64,000 bases of DNA from Jacaranda mimosifolia (GCA_018894105.1 CM032118.1:33646690-33710689); one strand, 5' to 3'. Counted from the stretch's first letter, positions 11,770 to 24,454 are shown. The notes: generated by a model not told the origin, from the letters alone. Translations and numbers: made by a program.

Positions 11770-12733
11770 ATTGGGACCGTATCACAAATACACAGTATAT
11801 GTCGTACTAGTTCTAAGATTAATTGTTATATATTATTGTTCCAAATTCTAAACTCCTGCGGACAAGTATTCTCCAAACAGGATCCAATTAATTAGATTGA
11901 AGCTATTTTGTATAATATCTCTTTTAATTGGACGAGATTAATCTCTATTGAGCAAAATTCATTAAGTTAAATTTTGATATAAAAAAAATATGTTTTAAAT
12001 TTTTATGCTGTTGTTTTTGTTATTTAACTTGATAAAGAAAATATTTGTCAATAGAAATGATGTGGTTTCACATCGAAAAAGGATATGCAGTAATAAATTC
12101 CAAATTAAAAGTTCAAGTGAGGCAATTATTAAAAGTAAATAAATTAATTTTCAATTTGCATGCGATTAAAAAAGTATTGAGTGTATGATTGACGATAATC
12201 CACTAAAGGTCAAGCCACACACAATGAGTGTAAAAATAAAATTAATATTTAGTACGGTGTAAACAATTTTTTTATATAAACTTTGAAATATAAAAATGAT
12301 TCTTAGATTAAGAAAGAATAAGATGATTGTAGGCACTTGCTTGTCTGTAGGAATAAGCTTCATTAAAATTAATATTAAGTTTTGGATAAATAAAATTAAT
12401 CAACTTTCACCAAATTTGGAATAAGAATCTAGTAGTATTTGTTATTAATTAGACGTATTCTTAAAAAAATTTTGCTTAGTCCATATTGTTGCAGGCGCCC
12501 ATACTCCAGTTTAAATTAAATAACTCATTTAAAAAATTAATTTAATAGGTGAGAACTGTCTAAAATAATATATAGAGGTACTAATTATTTACTTAATCGA
12601 TGTGTGAATTTAACAACAAAAATTTTAAAATATTATGTATGTGTTAATTAACAAATTCCCGTTATAAAAGATAAAAAAATAAAAATAAATTAAATTAGAG
12701 GAACAAAAATGATGAAACGTGTGCGTTCGCATG
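11770..12733. other. AT-rich intergenic stretch
   Basis: I see no coding pattern, RNA gene or recognisable transposon end between the two hAT-type elements. Confidence 0.6.
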
Positions 12734-12741
12734 CGTTACGT

Positions 12742-13633
12742 TAGGGGTGTTCGCGGATTGGATTGGATCGATTTTGGGGAAAAAGCTAACCGATCCAAAT
12801 TATATAATATTTTTTGGATCGGTTTGGTTCTTATAGTAAATCCAATCCAATCCAATCCATTTTAAATCGGTTTGGATTGGATCGGTTATTCGGTTTTTTA
12901 ATTTATTTATTTATTTTTTTAAAGTAAAGAAAATAATATCATTTGGCAACAGAATTGAACTAAATTAAGTAAGAATACTTAGATTATAAAATTATATAAG
13001 TCCACAAGAAGTCAATAATAAACATAATTCATAAATTCATCAAGTTTCAAATTTGAATTCCAAAAGAGTAATTATAAAAGTAATTGGCCAGCAACAGTAG
13101 AAGAAGCTGAGATGAAATTGTAGCCTCTAGTACAACATAGGTTCGAATATCCAGTTCAACAAAAAAATAAATAAATTAAAGTAGCCAAGGTAATTCCAGT
13201 AGAGACTATCCTCGTTAAGAATAACAATGACAGCAACAAATACATCCAATACCTTTAGCAACCTCCAAGCATAATCAGTTTTTGAGGGTTGATGCACCAA
13301 CTGGACATGTCCAAATTTTACATAAAGAACAATTAAATCTAAATAGAATAAGTGGAAAATTAAGTTTAGGGTTTACACTTATAGGTTTAGTTTTATTTAA
13401 ATATATTTAATATTTTTATAATTAAAATATATTTTTTATTTTATTAATATATAAATCGGTTCGGTTTGGATTGGATCGGTTTTTCAGACTGAAACCGAAA
13501 ACCGAACCGAACCGATCGGTTATAAAAAAATTAATCCAATTTAAACAAAAAAAAATTGGTTTTAATCGATTTTCGATTTTTTGGATCGGTTCGTCGGTTT
13601 TTTTTTGGATTGGATTGGATTTGAACACCCCTA
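12742..13633. mobile_element. hAT non-autonomous element (TAGGGGTGTTC ends)
   Basis: The inverted ends are TAGGGGTGTTCGCGGATTGG at the left and TAGGGGTGTTCAAATCCAAT on the other strand at the right. They are flanked by perfect 8-bp direct repeats CGTTACGT (12734-12741 and 13634-13641). The subterminal regions are rich in GGATTGGATCGGTT repeats in opposite orientations. No transposase frame is present. Confidence 0.92.
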
Positions 13634-13750
13634 CGTTACGTCAGTCCTATCATTTCCGTTGACGTACTGCTAATGGTCAGTGGTCAACGATTTGCAATTG
13701 GCTAGTTAACTATAATATATTAATACCAATTTGTCTTTAATAGTTTAACT

Positions 13751-14322
13751 CAATGATTAAAAAATCGGACAAATCGGCCGGTTCGACAGGGAACCGGCCA
13801 AGGTTTTGGTCTGATTTGATATATAAAATCAGTTGGTTGAAAAATTGATGTAAATCAGTGTAAATCAGTAAAAAATCAATTCAACAGGTGAATCGATTTT
13901 TCAAGAAAAACGGTTATTAGTTTTTTTAAATAAAAGTTTAAAATTAATTAAATAAATATTTGTTATTTATATTTGAAATTTTTATGTTATTTAAATTGGT
14001 GTTTATTGTTTTTGTAAGTTGTAAAGGATTCTGTAAGGATTGTTTCTAACAAGTCTTATTTCATGAGTTGATATTTTAAATTGATGTATTGATGTTTTAA
14101 ATTGATATATGAATATTATTATGGAGTAGAGTTTGAAGAAAATTGTATGATATTAGGTAATTTTTATTTTTTTCTCTTTATATATGTATATTTATATTTT
14201 TTATATTTCTAATATATTTATATAATATTAAATATAATTATAACGTCATATTAGTTGAATCAATTGAACCAATAATCAATAAGGCCATCGATTCAATCGC
14301 CGGTGCAATTTCTCAAACAATG
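13751..14322. mobile_element. hAT-type MITE (CAATG ends)
   Basis: The ends CAATGATTAAAAAATCGG and, on the other strand, CATTGTTTGAGAAATTGC are imperfect inverted repeats. Flanking 8-mers GTTTAACT (13743-13750) and GTTTAATT (14323-14330) match at 7 of 8 positions. GGCCGGTTCGAC-like subterminal words resemble those of the element at 25399-26096, so the two probably belong to one family. Confidence 0.7.
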
Positions 14323-14330
14323 GTTTAATT

Positions 14331-14878
14331 GCTGGATGAGCGTGCGATACCTATTGGTATTTATATAATATATTTTTTATGCCTTAGGTACAGTACTAAC
14401 TGTATAGGCATCAGGCGAGTGGTCCACCCCTACTTGATTTAAAAATATTGGCAATCCAGCAATTCCAGTTTAAATTGCTGATACCGAGGACTTGCACAAA
14501 TTCACCGTTTGATTACCAAGCGCCGTTCCTCAAATTTTCAACAACAAAATTACCGATTGGCCAGTTCCTTCAACTCAAAGAGAAAAACGTAAAATTAAAA
14601 ACGCCGTTAATTATTGTGCCAGTGCGAGAAAGAACTATATGCAAACCACGCTTAGATTGATGGAGATGGCTCTTTCAATACTCACAAACTGCTTCTGCAG
14701 ATTCAAAACACAAGAATGCGCAAAAACCGCAAATTGTTTTGTAGTATAAATAGCAGGAAATTTGGATTATTATTTAAAAGAAAAAAAAGGGAAAAAGGAA
14801 AATCGATAATAACGATATTAAATGTGGGTGCAAGACACATGGGAATCCCACCAGATGCGGGCGACAGAGAGAGAGAGA
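14331..14878. other. Unassigned segment, moderately complex
   Basis: This stretch is less AT-rich than its surroundings, has a plus-strand TATAAATA at about 14745-14752 and a (GA)n run at 14866-14884. A plus-strand frame at 14448-14660 (70 residues) has no recognisable domain. It could be a relic of a gene 5' region; I cannot support a gene. Confidence 0.3.
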
Positions 14879-14886
14879 GAGAGACC

Positions 14887-16105
14887 TAGACGTGTCAAAA
14901 TGGGCCGGGCGGACTGGCCAGGCTCGCAAAAAAATTAGCCCAACTCGGCTCGTTTAATTTTTTAATATGGACTGGGCTGGACCGGCTCGCTTGAAAACTC
15001 ATCTCGAGCTGAAATTTTGCAACCCGAGATCGGCTCAGCCCACGGACCATGAAGGATCGTGGGCTAGCCTAGCTCGCAGGCTAAACGAGCCGGCTCGCAG
15101 GCTAGCCCGCAATATTTTTTTAATTTAAATAATAAATTATAATTTTTAAATTACAAATTACAAATTATTAATTTTAAAAAATTATAAATTTATAATTTAT
15201 AATTTATATTTAAGAATGTATAATTTATAATTTATTACTTTATAAATGTATAAATTAATAATTAAGAAATTTTAATTTTTAAATTATAAATTATAAATTT
15301 ATAAATATTATAAATTATAAAAAAAAAATTGAGAAAGGTGAAGACCATATTGCCTCAATTTGAAGAAGACGATGAAGAATGGCTTGAAATTGCATCCACC
15401 ATCGCATCTCAATCCGAGAGCGATTTAGATCACTTGAGTGAATGACCAGTTTATCATTGGACATGTTTAGATGTTTAGATATTACAAAGTTGTTTATTAT
15501 TATTATTATTATTTTTTGTTATTATTATGTACTTTCATTTAGAGGTTTGGTCAAATCCACCTTTATGTAATTATTTTTTCTAAATTAATGACGGGTAGAG
15601 GGGTCTATGCCAAACCCCTCACCACCTTATTTGGTGGTGTTTTTGGAAAAATATAATTGATAAAAAAAAATTAATATAAGTATAAATTTCTAAGTTTTTA
15701 TAAAAATTCAAGTGTTGTAAAATATTAAAAATCACATAAGTATAAATTATTAAGTCTTTTAAAAAAGTATAAGTGTTGAAAAAAACATTAATAATCACAT
15801 AAATATAAAAACTTCAAAATTTTAAATTTATTTTCAAAAAAAAAAAAAAAAGAAACTCGCGAGCTAACCCACGAGCCGGCTCGCTAGCTGGACCGCAAGC
15901 CAGATCGCGAGCCAAACCGCCTAGCTCGGTTCATATATAAACCGGCTCACCTATATAGTGGGTTGGTTTTGAGCCGAGCCGGACTTTACAATTTTCAGCC
16001 CATCACGGTCCGGACCGTGAACGGCCTGCAAGCAGGCCCGGGACCGCCATTAACCGTTTGTTAAACGAGCCGGGCTGGCTCGGCCCGGCTCATTTGACAC
16101 CTCTA
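14887..16105 (+). mobile_element. hAT non-autonomous element with GC-rich ends
   Basis: The ends TAGACGTGTCAAAATGGGCC and, on the other strand, TAGAGGTGTCAAATGAGCC are inverted repeats. Flanking 8-mers GAGAGACC (14879-14886) and GAGAGACT (16106-16113) match at 7 of 8 positions. Both ends have long GC-rich subterminal regions full of GGCTCG / CGAGCC words, enclosing an AT-rich middle. A short C-terminal-like coding relic lies inside. Two neighbouring hairpins at about 15595-15645 (AGGGGT...ACCCCT and ACCACC...GGTGGT) may be an old 3' end signal. Confidence 0.85.
15350..15445 (+). pseudogene. Short C-terminal coding relic inside the hAT element
   Basis: A 31-residue frame rich in Asp/Glu (FEEDDEEWLEIASTIAS, then a Ser/Asp tail and a stop) stands out from the AT-rich surroundings in codon texture. 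Its position near the 3' part of a hAT element suggests the last piece of a deleted hAT transposase gene. This is inference from context; the piece is too short to recognise by itself. Confidence 0.35.
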
Positions 16106-16499
16106 GAGAGACTCGTAGTCCAACGCCAAGAATTGCCAAATGATTGATTAATAGGCTCCTATTTATTTTGAGGTTGATAAATGATAAGCACTGAAAATTA
16201 ATTTCGAGTTTGAGTTAAAAATATCAAATTAATATTCTTTATAAAAATAATATACAAATTATTGGTATAACGATACTGCTAGTTGTTTTATTTTAATTGA
16301 TAATTAACATTAGTAGTTATAGTACACTTGTTTCTGCATGCATAAATTTGTTATACGATACCAATATCGATAATAAATGTAATTATAAACAACAAAAAAC
16401 TCAATATATGCAAACTATATAAATAAATAAATATATAATTTTAACATTAAAAATTCTAAAATAACATGTAATATTAATTATTGTTGATTTTTCCTTAAA

Positions 16500-17056
16500 A
16501 TTTGGGCTAAATTGACGAGACACGGAAGAAATAGAGCGAAACGGGCTCAGGAGCACGCCCCAGCGCACGTTGGCAGGACAACATACGCTGAGGCGCGAGG
16601 CGGTGCGCACTAGGGCATGCAGCTAGGCGAGACGGCAGCAGGAACTTGCATCATGCGTTTGAGTGCAAGAATGGTGCGCCCAAGCGCGGGTGCTATTGGA
16701 ACCTCCCGCCCGGGCACAAGGTTGTTGCGCCCGAGCACACACGGTAGACTGTGATCGTGCACCCTAGCGCAAGCTTTCCGCTCCAGGGTGCACAAGGCGT
16801 GAATTTTCTCAGCACACTCAGCAGTAGCAGCGTGCCTCGGCGCACGGTGCAAGCCCACTTGGCCTCAAACTTTTTTTCACAGGTATTTAAGCAGTTTTCT
16901 TTCGGGACAAATTGAGACAAACCATACATGAGTGCTTCTAATTGCTTTTGAGATAGTTTTTCTTGAGACGGAGTTTATAACGAGGGTGTTGGTGTTCTTG
17001 TGAGTTTTGTGGGACTCAAATTGTACTTACTACTTTGATTTGAGGCTCTCATCAGA
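16500..17056 (+). repeat. GC-rich LTR-like segment
   Basis: A block of repeated GCGCACGGTGCGCCC/GAGCGC-like words followed by an AT-richer stretch with TATTTAAG (about 16886-16893). The block runs straight into Copia reverse transcriptase/RNase H sequence. It resembles the LTR of a plant Copia element but no partner LTR is present. Nothing was found in 16114-16499. Confidence 0.4.
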
Positions 17057-17828
17057 TCTATCAGCAAGTACTAGGATGAGGCGGAGCACATGTCTAATGT
17101 GCCATATGCTAGTGCAGTGTATAGCTTGATGTACGCCATGGTGTGCACTAGGCCAGACATTTCATATGCAGTCATTGTTGTGAGCAGGTACATGCACAAG
17201 CTAGGATAGACTCATTAGCAGGCTATAAAATGGATCACGAGATATTTGAGAGGCTGCAGATAGATGTTTGAGTCAATTGAATTCTACTGCTAGAATTATT
17301 GGCTATGTGGATGCGGATTATGAAGGAGATTTGGACAGCAGAAAGTCCATGACTGGGTATGTGTTTTGCGTTTCGAGTTGGACAATTAGCTGAAAGGCGA
17401 TGTTGCAATCATCAATTGCATTATCCACAATAGAAGCTGAGTACATGGCTTTGGCTGAAGGCGTGAAGGAAAGCTAAATGGCTAAAGGGGCTGATTGAGG
17501 ATATGGGTATGGATTTTGATATTACTTCAATATTTTGTGATAGTCAGACTGCTGTTCACTAGTTAAAAAATCAAGCTTTTCATGAGAGAACAAAGCACAT
17601 TGATGTAAGATATCACTTTGTTCTGGATATGGTATCTCAAGGTATCATTTTAGTAGACAAGGTTAGGACTAAGGATAATCTGACAGACATGTTGACTAAG
17701 ATTGTTTCAGGAATCAAATTTGAGTGTTGCTTGAATTTGATTAATATTTGCAGACTCAAATGACAGCTCCTTTTGGGGGCGAGGACAAAGAAGAATGATG
17801 GTGAATTTCAAGTCAAGATGGAGAATTG
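17057..17828 (+). pseudogene. Degenerate Copia pol fragment (end of RT and RNase H)
   Basis: Copia landmarks are readable in order but in shifted frames with several stops. They are YQQVLG, AMVCTRPDISYAV (about 17135-17173), RKSMTGYVF (about 17340-17366), STIEAEYMALAE (about 17424-17459), KHIDVRYHF (about 17593-17619) and TDMLTK (about 17681-17700). The usual ...GEFQVK and purine-rich tract before a 3' LTR follows at about 17790-17828, but the LTR is missing: the sequence switches there to another Copia fragment on the opposite strand. Confidence 0.88.
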
Positions 17829-18740
17829 ATATCACTTCAATACTCATGACTCTCCAAGTAGAATCATCGCACAAAGACAGATTACTTGTCTTCCATATTG
17901 AAGTGAACAAAAAATGATCCTCCATGGAGCAAACATGTATTACGCATCCAAAATCCAAAATCCAATCATCTCCACAACATTATTAGTAACGTTGTCTGCA
18001 ATACAAAGTCGAATCTTCTCGCTGTAAATTCTTCATATATGTCTGCTTCTCCTACCTTCCCTTCAACGCCACTACTAGGCCTTGTTAATTAGAAGATCCT
18101 CCACCTTTCCTTGCAAAAGAGTGAAATTCCATTTGCTATCAAGTTTTTGAACTGTGAAATAATTTGTCAATGACACTGCCCATCCCCCAAAAATCAAATC
18201 TCAACTTACAGCCCCAACCAAAAGTTTTGATACCAATTTGTTGGAGCACAACGGAAGCAAATTAGGCACGAGATTTAATTTATTTGGAATTCACAAATAC
18301 ACTCACAAAGTTGATGACAAAAATAATATCCAACAGATAGAAAAATAAAACAGACACAGATTTGTGTGGTTCGGCAAATTTCGCTTACCTCCACGGGAGT
18401 TTTCTTTCTTTAATTATGATAGAATTTTATCAGTACAAGCCAACCCTTGAATTTGACATATCCAAACGCGAGCCAAAAAACCCCTCGTACAACCTCTATC
18501 ATAACTACAAAAGAAATACTCACTACATCCCTTTGTGTTGCCCCACTTGTAGTCACAATAACTACCCCATGAGTATCATGAGTTCCACGAGTGTCATCTT
18601 TATCAAGTAATCAAATAAATACCTCTATCTATGATATAAAATTACTTAACTACTTCATCTAGAACTATGAAACCTAATACAAGAAGGAGTCCTAATTTTA
18701 GTCAAATTTGATCTCCAGATAATTGAGTCAAATCCCAACA
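17829..18740 (-). mobile_element. Copia fragment, minus strand: 5' LTR, primer-binding site and truncated gag
   Basis: On the minus strand an LTR (18740-18239) is followed by TGGTATCAAAACT (18235-18223), close to the initiator-Met tRNA primer-binding site. Then come gag-like words, including KIRLCIADNVTNNVVE (about 18022-17969), and a WILDSG-like zinc-knuckle/protease region that is broken. The fragment ends abruptly at about 17829 against the plus-strand Copia piece. It is internally deleted and inactive. Confidence 0.8.
18239..18740 (-). repeat. Copia long terminal repeat (502 bp)
   Basis: On the minus strand the repeat starts TGTTGGGATTTG and ends GTGCTCCAACA, i.e. with TGTTGG...CCAACA ends, directly next to the primer-binding site. 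It contains a block (about 18360-18600) rich in short Cys/Tyr-coding frames that I regard as chance. Confidence 0.8.
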
Positions 18741-19889
18741 ATTATTAGTTAATTTATAATCACGTGATGATAAATAATTTTCACATTAGTTCAAAAATTA
18801 AAAAATAATAGAAAATCTATTATCAAATTATTATTGTTATCTCTTTTATCAACACTACAGAAAATATCAACAATTGTAGAGCATTTAAGATTTTTTCCCT
18901 CCTTTTTTACCCTATTTATTGCATGCTAAAATTCAGGCAAAGAACAATCAAAAGTAAGTTTATAGGATTGATATTATTAATAATACGTGGTTGGTTTGTG
19001 GATTGTAGTAGAGAAGAAAGGAAAGTGGGGAAGAAGAAAAGAAGTGTATGAAAAGATAGTAGTTACTTTTAAGTAGTAAAGTTATATATATGTATAAACC
19101 GCCGCCGACAGCGGCCATGAAAAACCGCCGATGGGGTGTGGTGTATGATTGAGGTAGGATGGGGTGGTTATATATATATGTATGTATGTATAATATATAT
19201 ACACACATTATATATAAATATGTTAATATATTATATTTTACATATTATATATATATATTAAAGGATATAATATGGTTTAATTTGGACTGTTGATTTTTTA
19301 AAAGAAGATCCAATAATTGATAAATAAGGCTACAATAGTCTTTTTATATGAAAAAATACAGGCTGAGATGCACATGTCGCATGTGTTATACCAACGTTAT
19401 AGGGGGGGTTCGTTGCATGATGTTTAAAAACCTAAGAGTGTTTTATATATATATATATTATTTTTTTTTTGACAAGGGGGTGTTCTATCTATTTTGACAA
19501 TTACACGAGGTTACTTACAAAAAACTATTTTACTTTTAATTTAATTAAAAAGGATTAGTATAATAAATTAACTTAATTACTAATAATTTTAAAAAATTAT
19601 TTGTACACGTGTCAATTTTTTAAAAGGTGTAGGATATTAAATTAAAATTATAAGTATTGAACCCTAGCCAACCTCATGCAAATAACCATGTAAGTATCTT
19701 TTCAAAAAGATCTTTTTCAAACTAAATATGGATCTTTTTGTATTTCCGCAAATACCCTATAAAATTAATGAAGGTAAGAGGAAAAGTCCTCTGGTTGAAT
19801 ATTGGAAAGACGCTTAATGGACTCCAACCTGTACTAAAATCATAATTGAGTTGGACTGTTGAGAATTCTTAATAAAAAAATTTCAACCT

Positions 19890-19938
<49 letters not shown>

Positions 19939-20334
19939 TCCCATGCGGGGAGAGAATATATAAAGTTGAGATCACAAAACTCGAAAGCAAAAGAGTAGAG
20001 TTAAGAATGTATATAATAAATCGTTAGATTTTATGATTGGTGATGTTCTTATAGGAATAGGAGTTATATCATGTGAGTACTTGGGTTCATCTTGATTCTT
20101 GATCATTTGATAGATGTATTTTTTTTTTTACTATTAGTTTTTAGTCAGGTTCTCTAGTAGATCCGAAATCCAAATTCGTATGGATGGGGAACTTGAGTCC
20201 AAATTTAAATTGGGCCTTTTATGCAGGATATAATTGATATATTTGTATGTATCTAATATGACATCATCACTACCAAATTTTCCACGTCAGAAAGTCTTAA
20301 AACTCCGGGCTATATAGTAGCAAAAATGTAACCC
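18741..20334. other. Intergenic stretch with (AAT)n and a small GC island
   Basis: No gene seen. 19893-19936 is an (AAT)n microsatellite. At about 19100-19170 a short CCGCCGCCGACAGCGGCC-type island next to GGGGTGG and a TA repeat looks like a reduced version of the GC cores of the Mutator-like elements, but its ends could not be defined. Confidence 0.6.
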
Positions 20335-20343
20335 CACAAGTGG

Positions 20344-22873
20344 GGATTTTCTATAGTGCTAACCACTTTGTTTTTATCTATTGTTATGTAACATTTTGCA
20401 TTGTGCCAACTCAAAGTGTCCATTTGTTTTTGTAAACAAAACAAAGTAAAATTTAAACAATTACCCATTTTCACATCAAATACCTTAAATATCCTTTCTA
20501 GTTTATTTAACCCTTTTGTTTAACATCTAATTTTATTTAATATCTTCCATACTTTGTAATAATATATATTTTTATATTATAGTATCCCATCCGATTAGTC
20601 AATCTCTAAAATTATAGTAATACCAAGAATTAGATTATATATTATTATGTATTTTCTTTTTTAATTTTCTCACATTCCAAATACTTCATATTTTTTTAAA
20701 AATATATTAATAATAAAATAAAAAATATTTTATTGAATATAAATAAGAAAGAATTATTGGAAACTCTTTAAAAAACATTTATATCCGCCCAATCTATTAA
20801 AATATTTTTCAATTAAAATATACATCCCATGAACTTTTTATGCAAAATTTTATTTTTTGTCCTATAATTTTGTCTAACTTGCATTTTTGCCCTATAACTT
20901 CGAAAATTACAATTTTAGTCCTATAAGTAACAAAAAATTGACCGTTTTAATCCTTCAACAAAAAACCCACCGAAAAAAGCTAATGTGGCTCATTGAAGTG
21001 TGCCAATTTTAAATTTTTTGATGTGTTAGCAAAAATTCTACTTACATGACTTGATTTGTTGGAAATAAAAATATAAAAAATGCCTACTAGATTTATATTT
21101 ATATTTACATATATTTATTTATTTATTTAAATATAGACATATATATATACACACACACACATATATATTTATGTAAATAGATATTTATATATACATATAT
21201 ACATACATTAATCCCCCCACCCCTCCCCACCCAACAAGCCGCAGGCCAGGCGACTGCCATGGCCAGCGGTCGGCCTGCCCAGATTTGGGCAAGCTTGCCA
21301 TTGGCCATGGCAACCACATAATAGGTGTGGAGAAGAAGAACTTTATTTCTTTTTCTTTTTTTTTTAGTTTTTACTTTTAATTTTTATATAAAATTAATTA
21401 AATTATTTTAATTATCTAAGTTGAAATTATATCGTTAATATAGTATATTAGATTTTTATTTTTAATTAGTGAATAATTATAAGTTATAATTATATTTATA
21501 TAAATATATCAATTTATATATAATATGTGTATATATACATGTGTCATATAAATTATATCACATATTTGAAACTTAATTTGGGGGGGGGGGGGGGGGGGAG
21601 GAGTGGTGTGTGGTTAGGAATTTTAATTTATGTTTAAATTTAATTAAATTATTTTAAATATGTGAGTTAAAATAATATTGTCAACTTAATTTGGTTATGT
21701 TTTTTGTGTGATTTTATTATGTGTTTATTATCTGCTTTGGAAGAATGAATTATTCGAGAATGTAAAAATTGTGTTAAGGAATGTAATTGATTTTTGGTTT
21801 TGTTTTGAGAAATAGTTAAAAATTAATTTTGGATAATTTTTGTATGTTTGTTTATGTTTTCAGGGAAGACATTTTAAGCCGTAGGAGTCAAATTAATATT
21901 ATTTTGTTGAATTTTTGAGGTGAAAATAAAATTAAGTGATTTTTTTATTCTTAGAATAATAATAAAATATATATAATGTGTACATATAATATATGTATGT
22001 ATATATTGAAAAATGGGAAAGTTTTGGTGATAATGAAGGATAATAGATGGTATTTTGAGATTTTTTTTTTAGAAAAAATGACGATATGTAATATATAAAT
22101 ATACATATAAACAGATAATGTATATATAAATTATATCATATATTTAAAATTAAAAAAAAAGACATGTATGCTGCCAACTAAGCAAGAAAAAAGACAAAAA
22201 ATGCCTATAGGCAGTCCAACATGGCAAAAACTTCAAGTTGCCACACGCCCGGTGAGCCACATCAGCTTTTCAGCAAAAAAAGGGACTAAAACGGCCTTTT
22301 TTTTTTTACTTATAGGACTAAAATTGTAATTTTTGAATATATAGGGCAAACGAAAAATAAAATTTTGCATAAAAAGTTGATGTGATGTATATTTTAGATT
22401 GAAAAATATTTTAATAGATTGGGTAGATATAAATTTTTTTTAAAGAGTTTCTAATAATTCTTTCTTATATATATTTAATAAAATATTTTTTTATTTTTTT
22501 ATTAATATATATTTTTTAAAATATGAAGTATTTGTAATGTGAGAAAATTAAAAAAGAAAACACATAATAATATATAATCTAATTCTCGGTATTACTATAA
22601 TTTTAGAAATTTATTAATCGGATGGGATACTTTAATATAATATATATTTATATATATATAATTACAAAGTATGGAAGATATTAAATAAAATTAGATGTTA
22701 AACAAAAGGGTTAAACAAACTAAAAATGATATTTAAGGTATTTGATGTGAAAAGGGGTAATTGTTTAAATTTTACTTTGTTTTGTTTACAAAAACAAATG
22801 GACACTTGGCGCAATACAAAGTGTTACATAACAATAGATAAAAACAAAGTGATTAGGACTATAGAAAACCCCC
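20344..22873. mobile_element. Near-palindromic Mutator-like element, copy 1
   Basis: Two arms of about 650-700 bp (20344-21060 and about 22150-22873) are inverted copies of each other, outermost GGATTTTCTATAGTGCTAAC versus GGTTTTCTATAGTCCTAATC on the other strand. Flanking 9-mers CACAAGTGG (20335-20343) and CAGAAGTGG (22874-22882) match at 8 of 9 positions. The middle contains a GC-rich CCATGGC core (about 21225-21315), TA repeats and a run of 19 G (21580-21598). No transposase frame is visible. Confidence 0.75.
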
Positions 22874-22930
22874 CAGAAGTGGCATTTAATCATGTCTGAG
22901 TTCTAGTTCAACTTCATAATTCAGTTTTTT

Positions 22931-24371
22931 GGGGGTTTCTATAGTCCTAATCACTTTGTTTTTATCTATTGTTACATAACACTTTGTATTGTGCCAAGTG
23001 TCCATTTATTTTTGTAAACAAAACAAAGTAAAATTTAAACAATTACCCATTTTCACATCAAATACATTAAATATCCTTTGTAGTTTGTTTAAACATAAAT
23101 TAAAATTCCTAACCCCACACCACTCCCCTGACCTCCCCCCTCCCAAATTGAGTTTCAAATATGTGATATAATTTATATGACACACATATATATACACATA
23201 TTATATATAAATTGATATATTTATATAAATATAATTATAACTTATAATTATTCACTAATTAAAAATAAAAGTCTGATATACTATATTAACAATATAATTT
23301 CAACGTACATAATTAAAATAATTTAATTAATTTTATATACAAATTAAAAGTAAAAACAAAAAAAAATTAAAAATTAAAGTTCTTCTTATGTGGCTGCCAT
23401 AGCCGGTGGCAAGCTTGCCCAGATCTAGGCAGGCCAAATGCTGGCCATGATAGCTACCTAGCCTGCGGCCAACCTGCTTAGATCTGGGCAGGTGGCCTCT
23501 GGCCATGGCTTCCATGGCCAACGGCTTGTTGGTTGGGGGGGGGGGGGGCTCAATGTATGTATATATGTATATATAAATATCTATTTACACAAATATATAT
23601 GTTTATATTTAAATAAATAAATGTAAATATAAATATATATTTAGTTGACATTTTTTATATTTTTATTTCCAACAAATCAAGCCATGTAAGCAGGATTTTT
23701 GCCAACACATCAAAAAATTCAAAATTGGCACACTTTGGCGAGCCACGTCAGCTTTTTTTGGTGGATTTTTCATCGGATGACTAAAACGGTCAATTTTTTG
23801 TTACTTATAGGACTATAATTATAATTTTTGAAGATATAGGGCAAAAATGAAAGTTAGGCAAAGTTATAGGACGAAAAATAAAATTTTGCCTAAAAAGTTG
23901 ATGGGATGTATAGTTTAGATTGAAAAATATTTTAATAAGTTGGGTAGATATAAATTTTTTTAAAGAGTTTCTAATAATTCTTTCTTATATATATTTAATA
24001 AAATATTTTTTATTTTATTATTAATATATTTTTTAAAAAATATGAAGTACTTGGAATTTGAGAAAATTAAAAAAGAAAATACATAATAATATATAATCTA
24101 ATTCTTGGTATTACTATAATTTTAGAGGTTGATTAACCGAGAAATATATATATATATATTATTACAAAGTATGGAAGATATTAAATAAAATTAGATGTTA
24201 AACAAAAAGGTTAAACAAATTGAAAGAATATTTAAGGTATTTGATATTAAAAGGGATAATTATTTAAATTTTACTTTATTTTATTTATAAAAATAAATGA
24301 ATACTTGGCGCAATGCAAAATATTATATAACAATAGATAAAAATAAAGTGATTAGAATTATAGAAAAACCC
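22931..24371. mobile_element. Near-palindromic Mutator-like element, copy 2, inverted and internally deleted
   Basis: This is a copy of the element at 20344-22873 in opposite orientation. 22931-23090 matches the right arm reversed. 23091-23650 matches the middle (about 21060-21640) reversed, including the GC core (23390-23525) and a run of 14 G (23535-23548). 23651-24371 matches the left arm reversed. About 1 kb is missing at the junction near 23090. No flanking 9-bp repeat was found. It ends about 85 bp before the G-box of the oleosin gene. Confidence 0.75.
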
Positions 24372-24454
24372 AGATAAGGTTGAAGGTTTTATCCTATCTA
24401 TATCAAAATAGTAAAGTCCGATCAATCCCAATCCACGTATAGCAGTCAAGGGTG

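Noticed and set aside
16401..16929. Minus-strand Cys/Ala/Arg-rich frames
   Set aside because: Produced by GC-rich LTR-like repeats; no domain and overlapping frames of equal length.
18362..18610. 82-residue plus-strand frame
   Set aside because: Lies inside the Copia LTR in antisense and has no recognisable domain.
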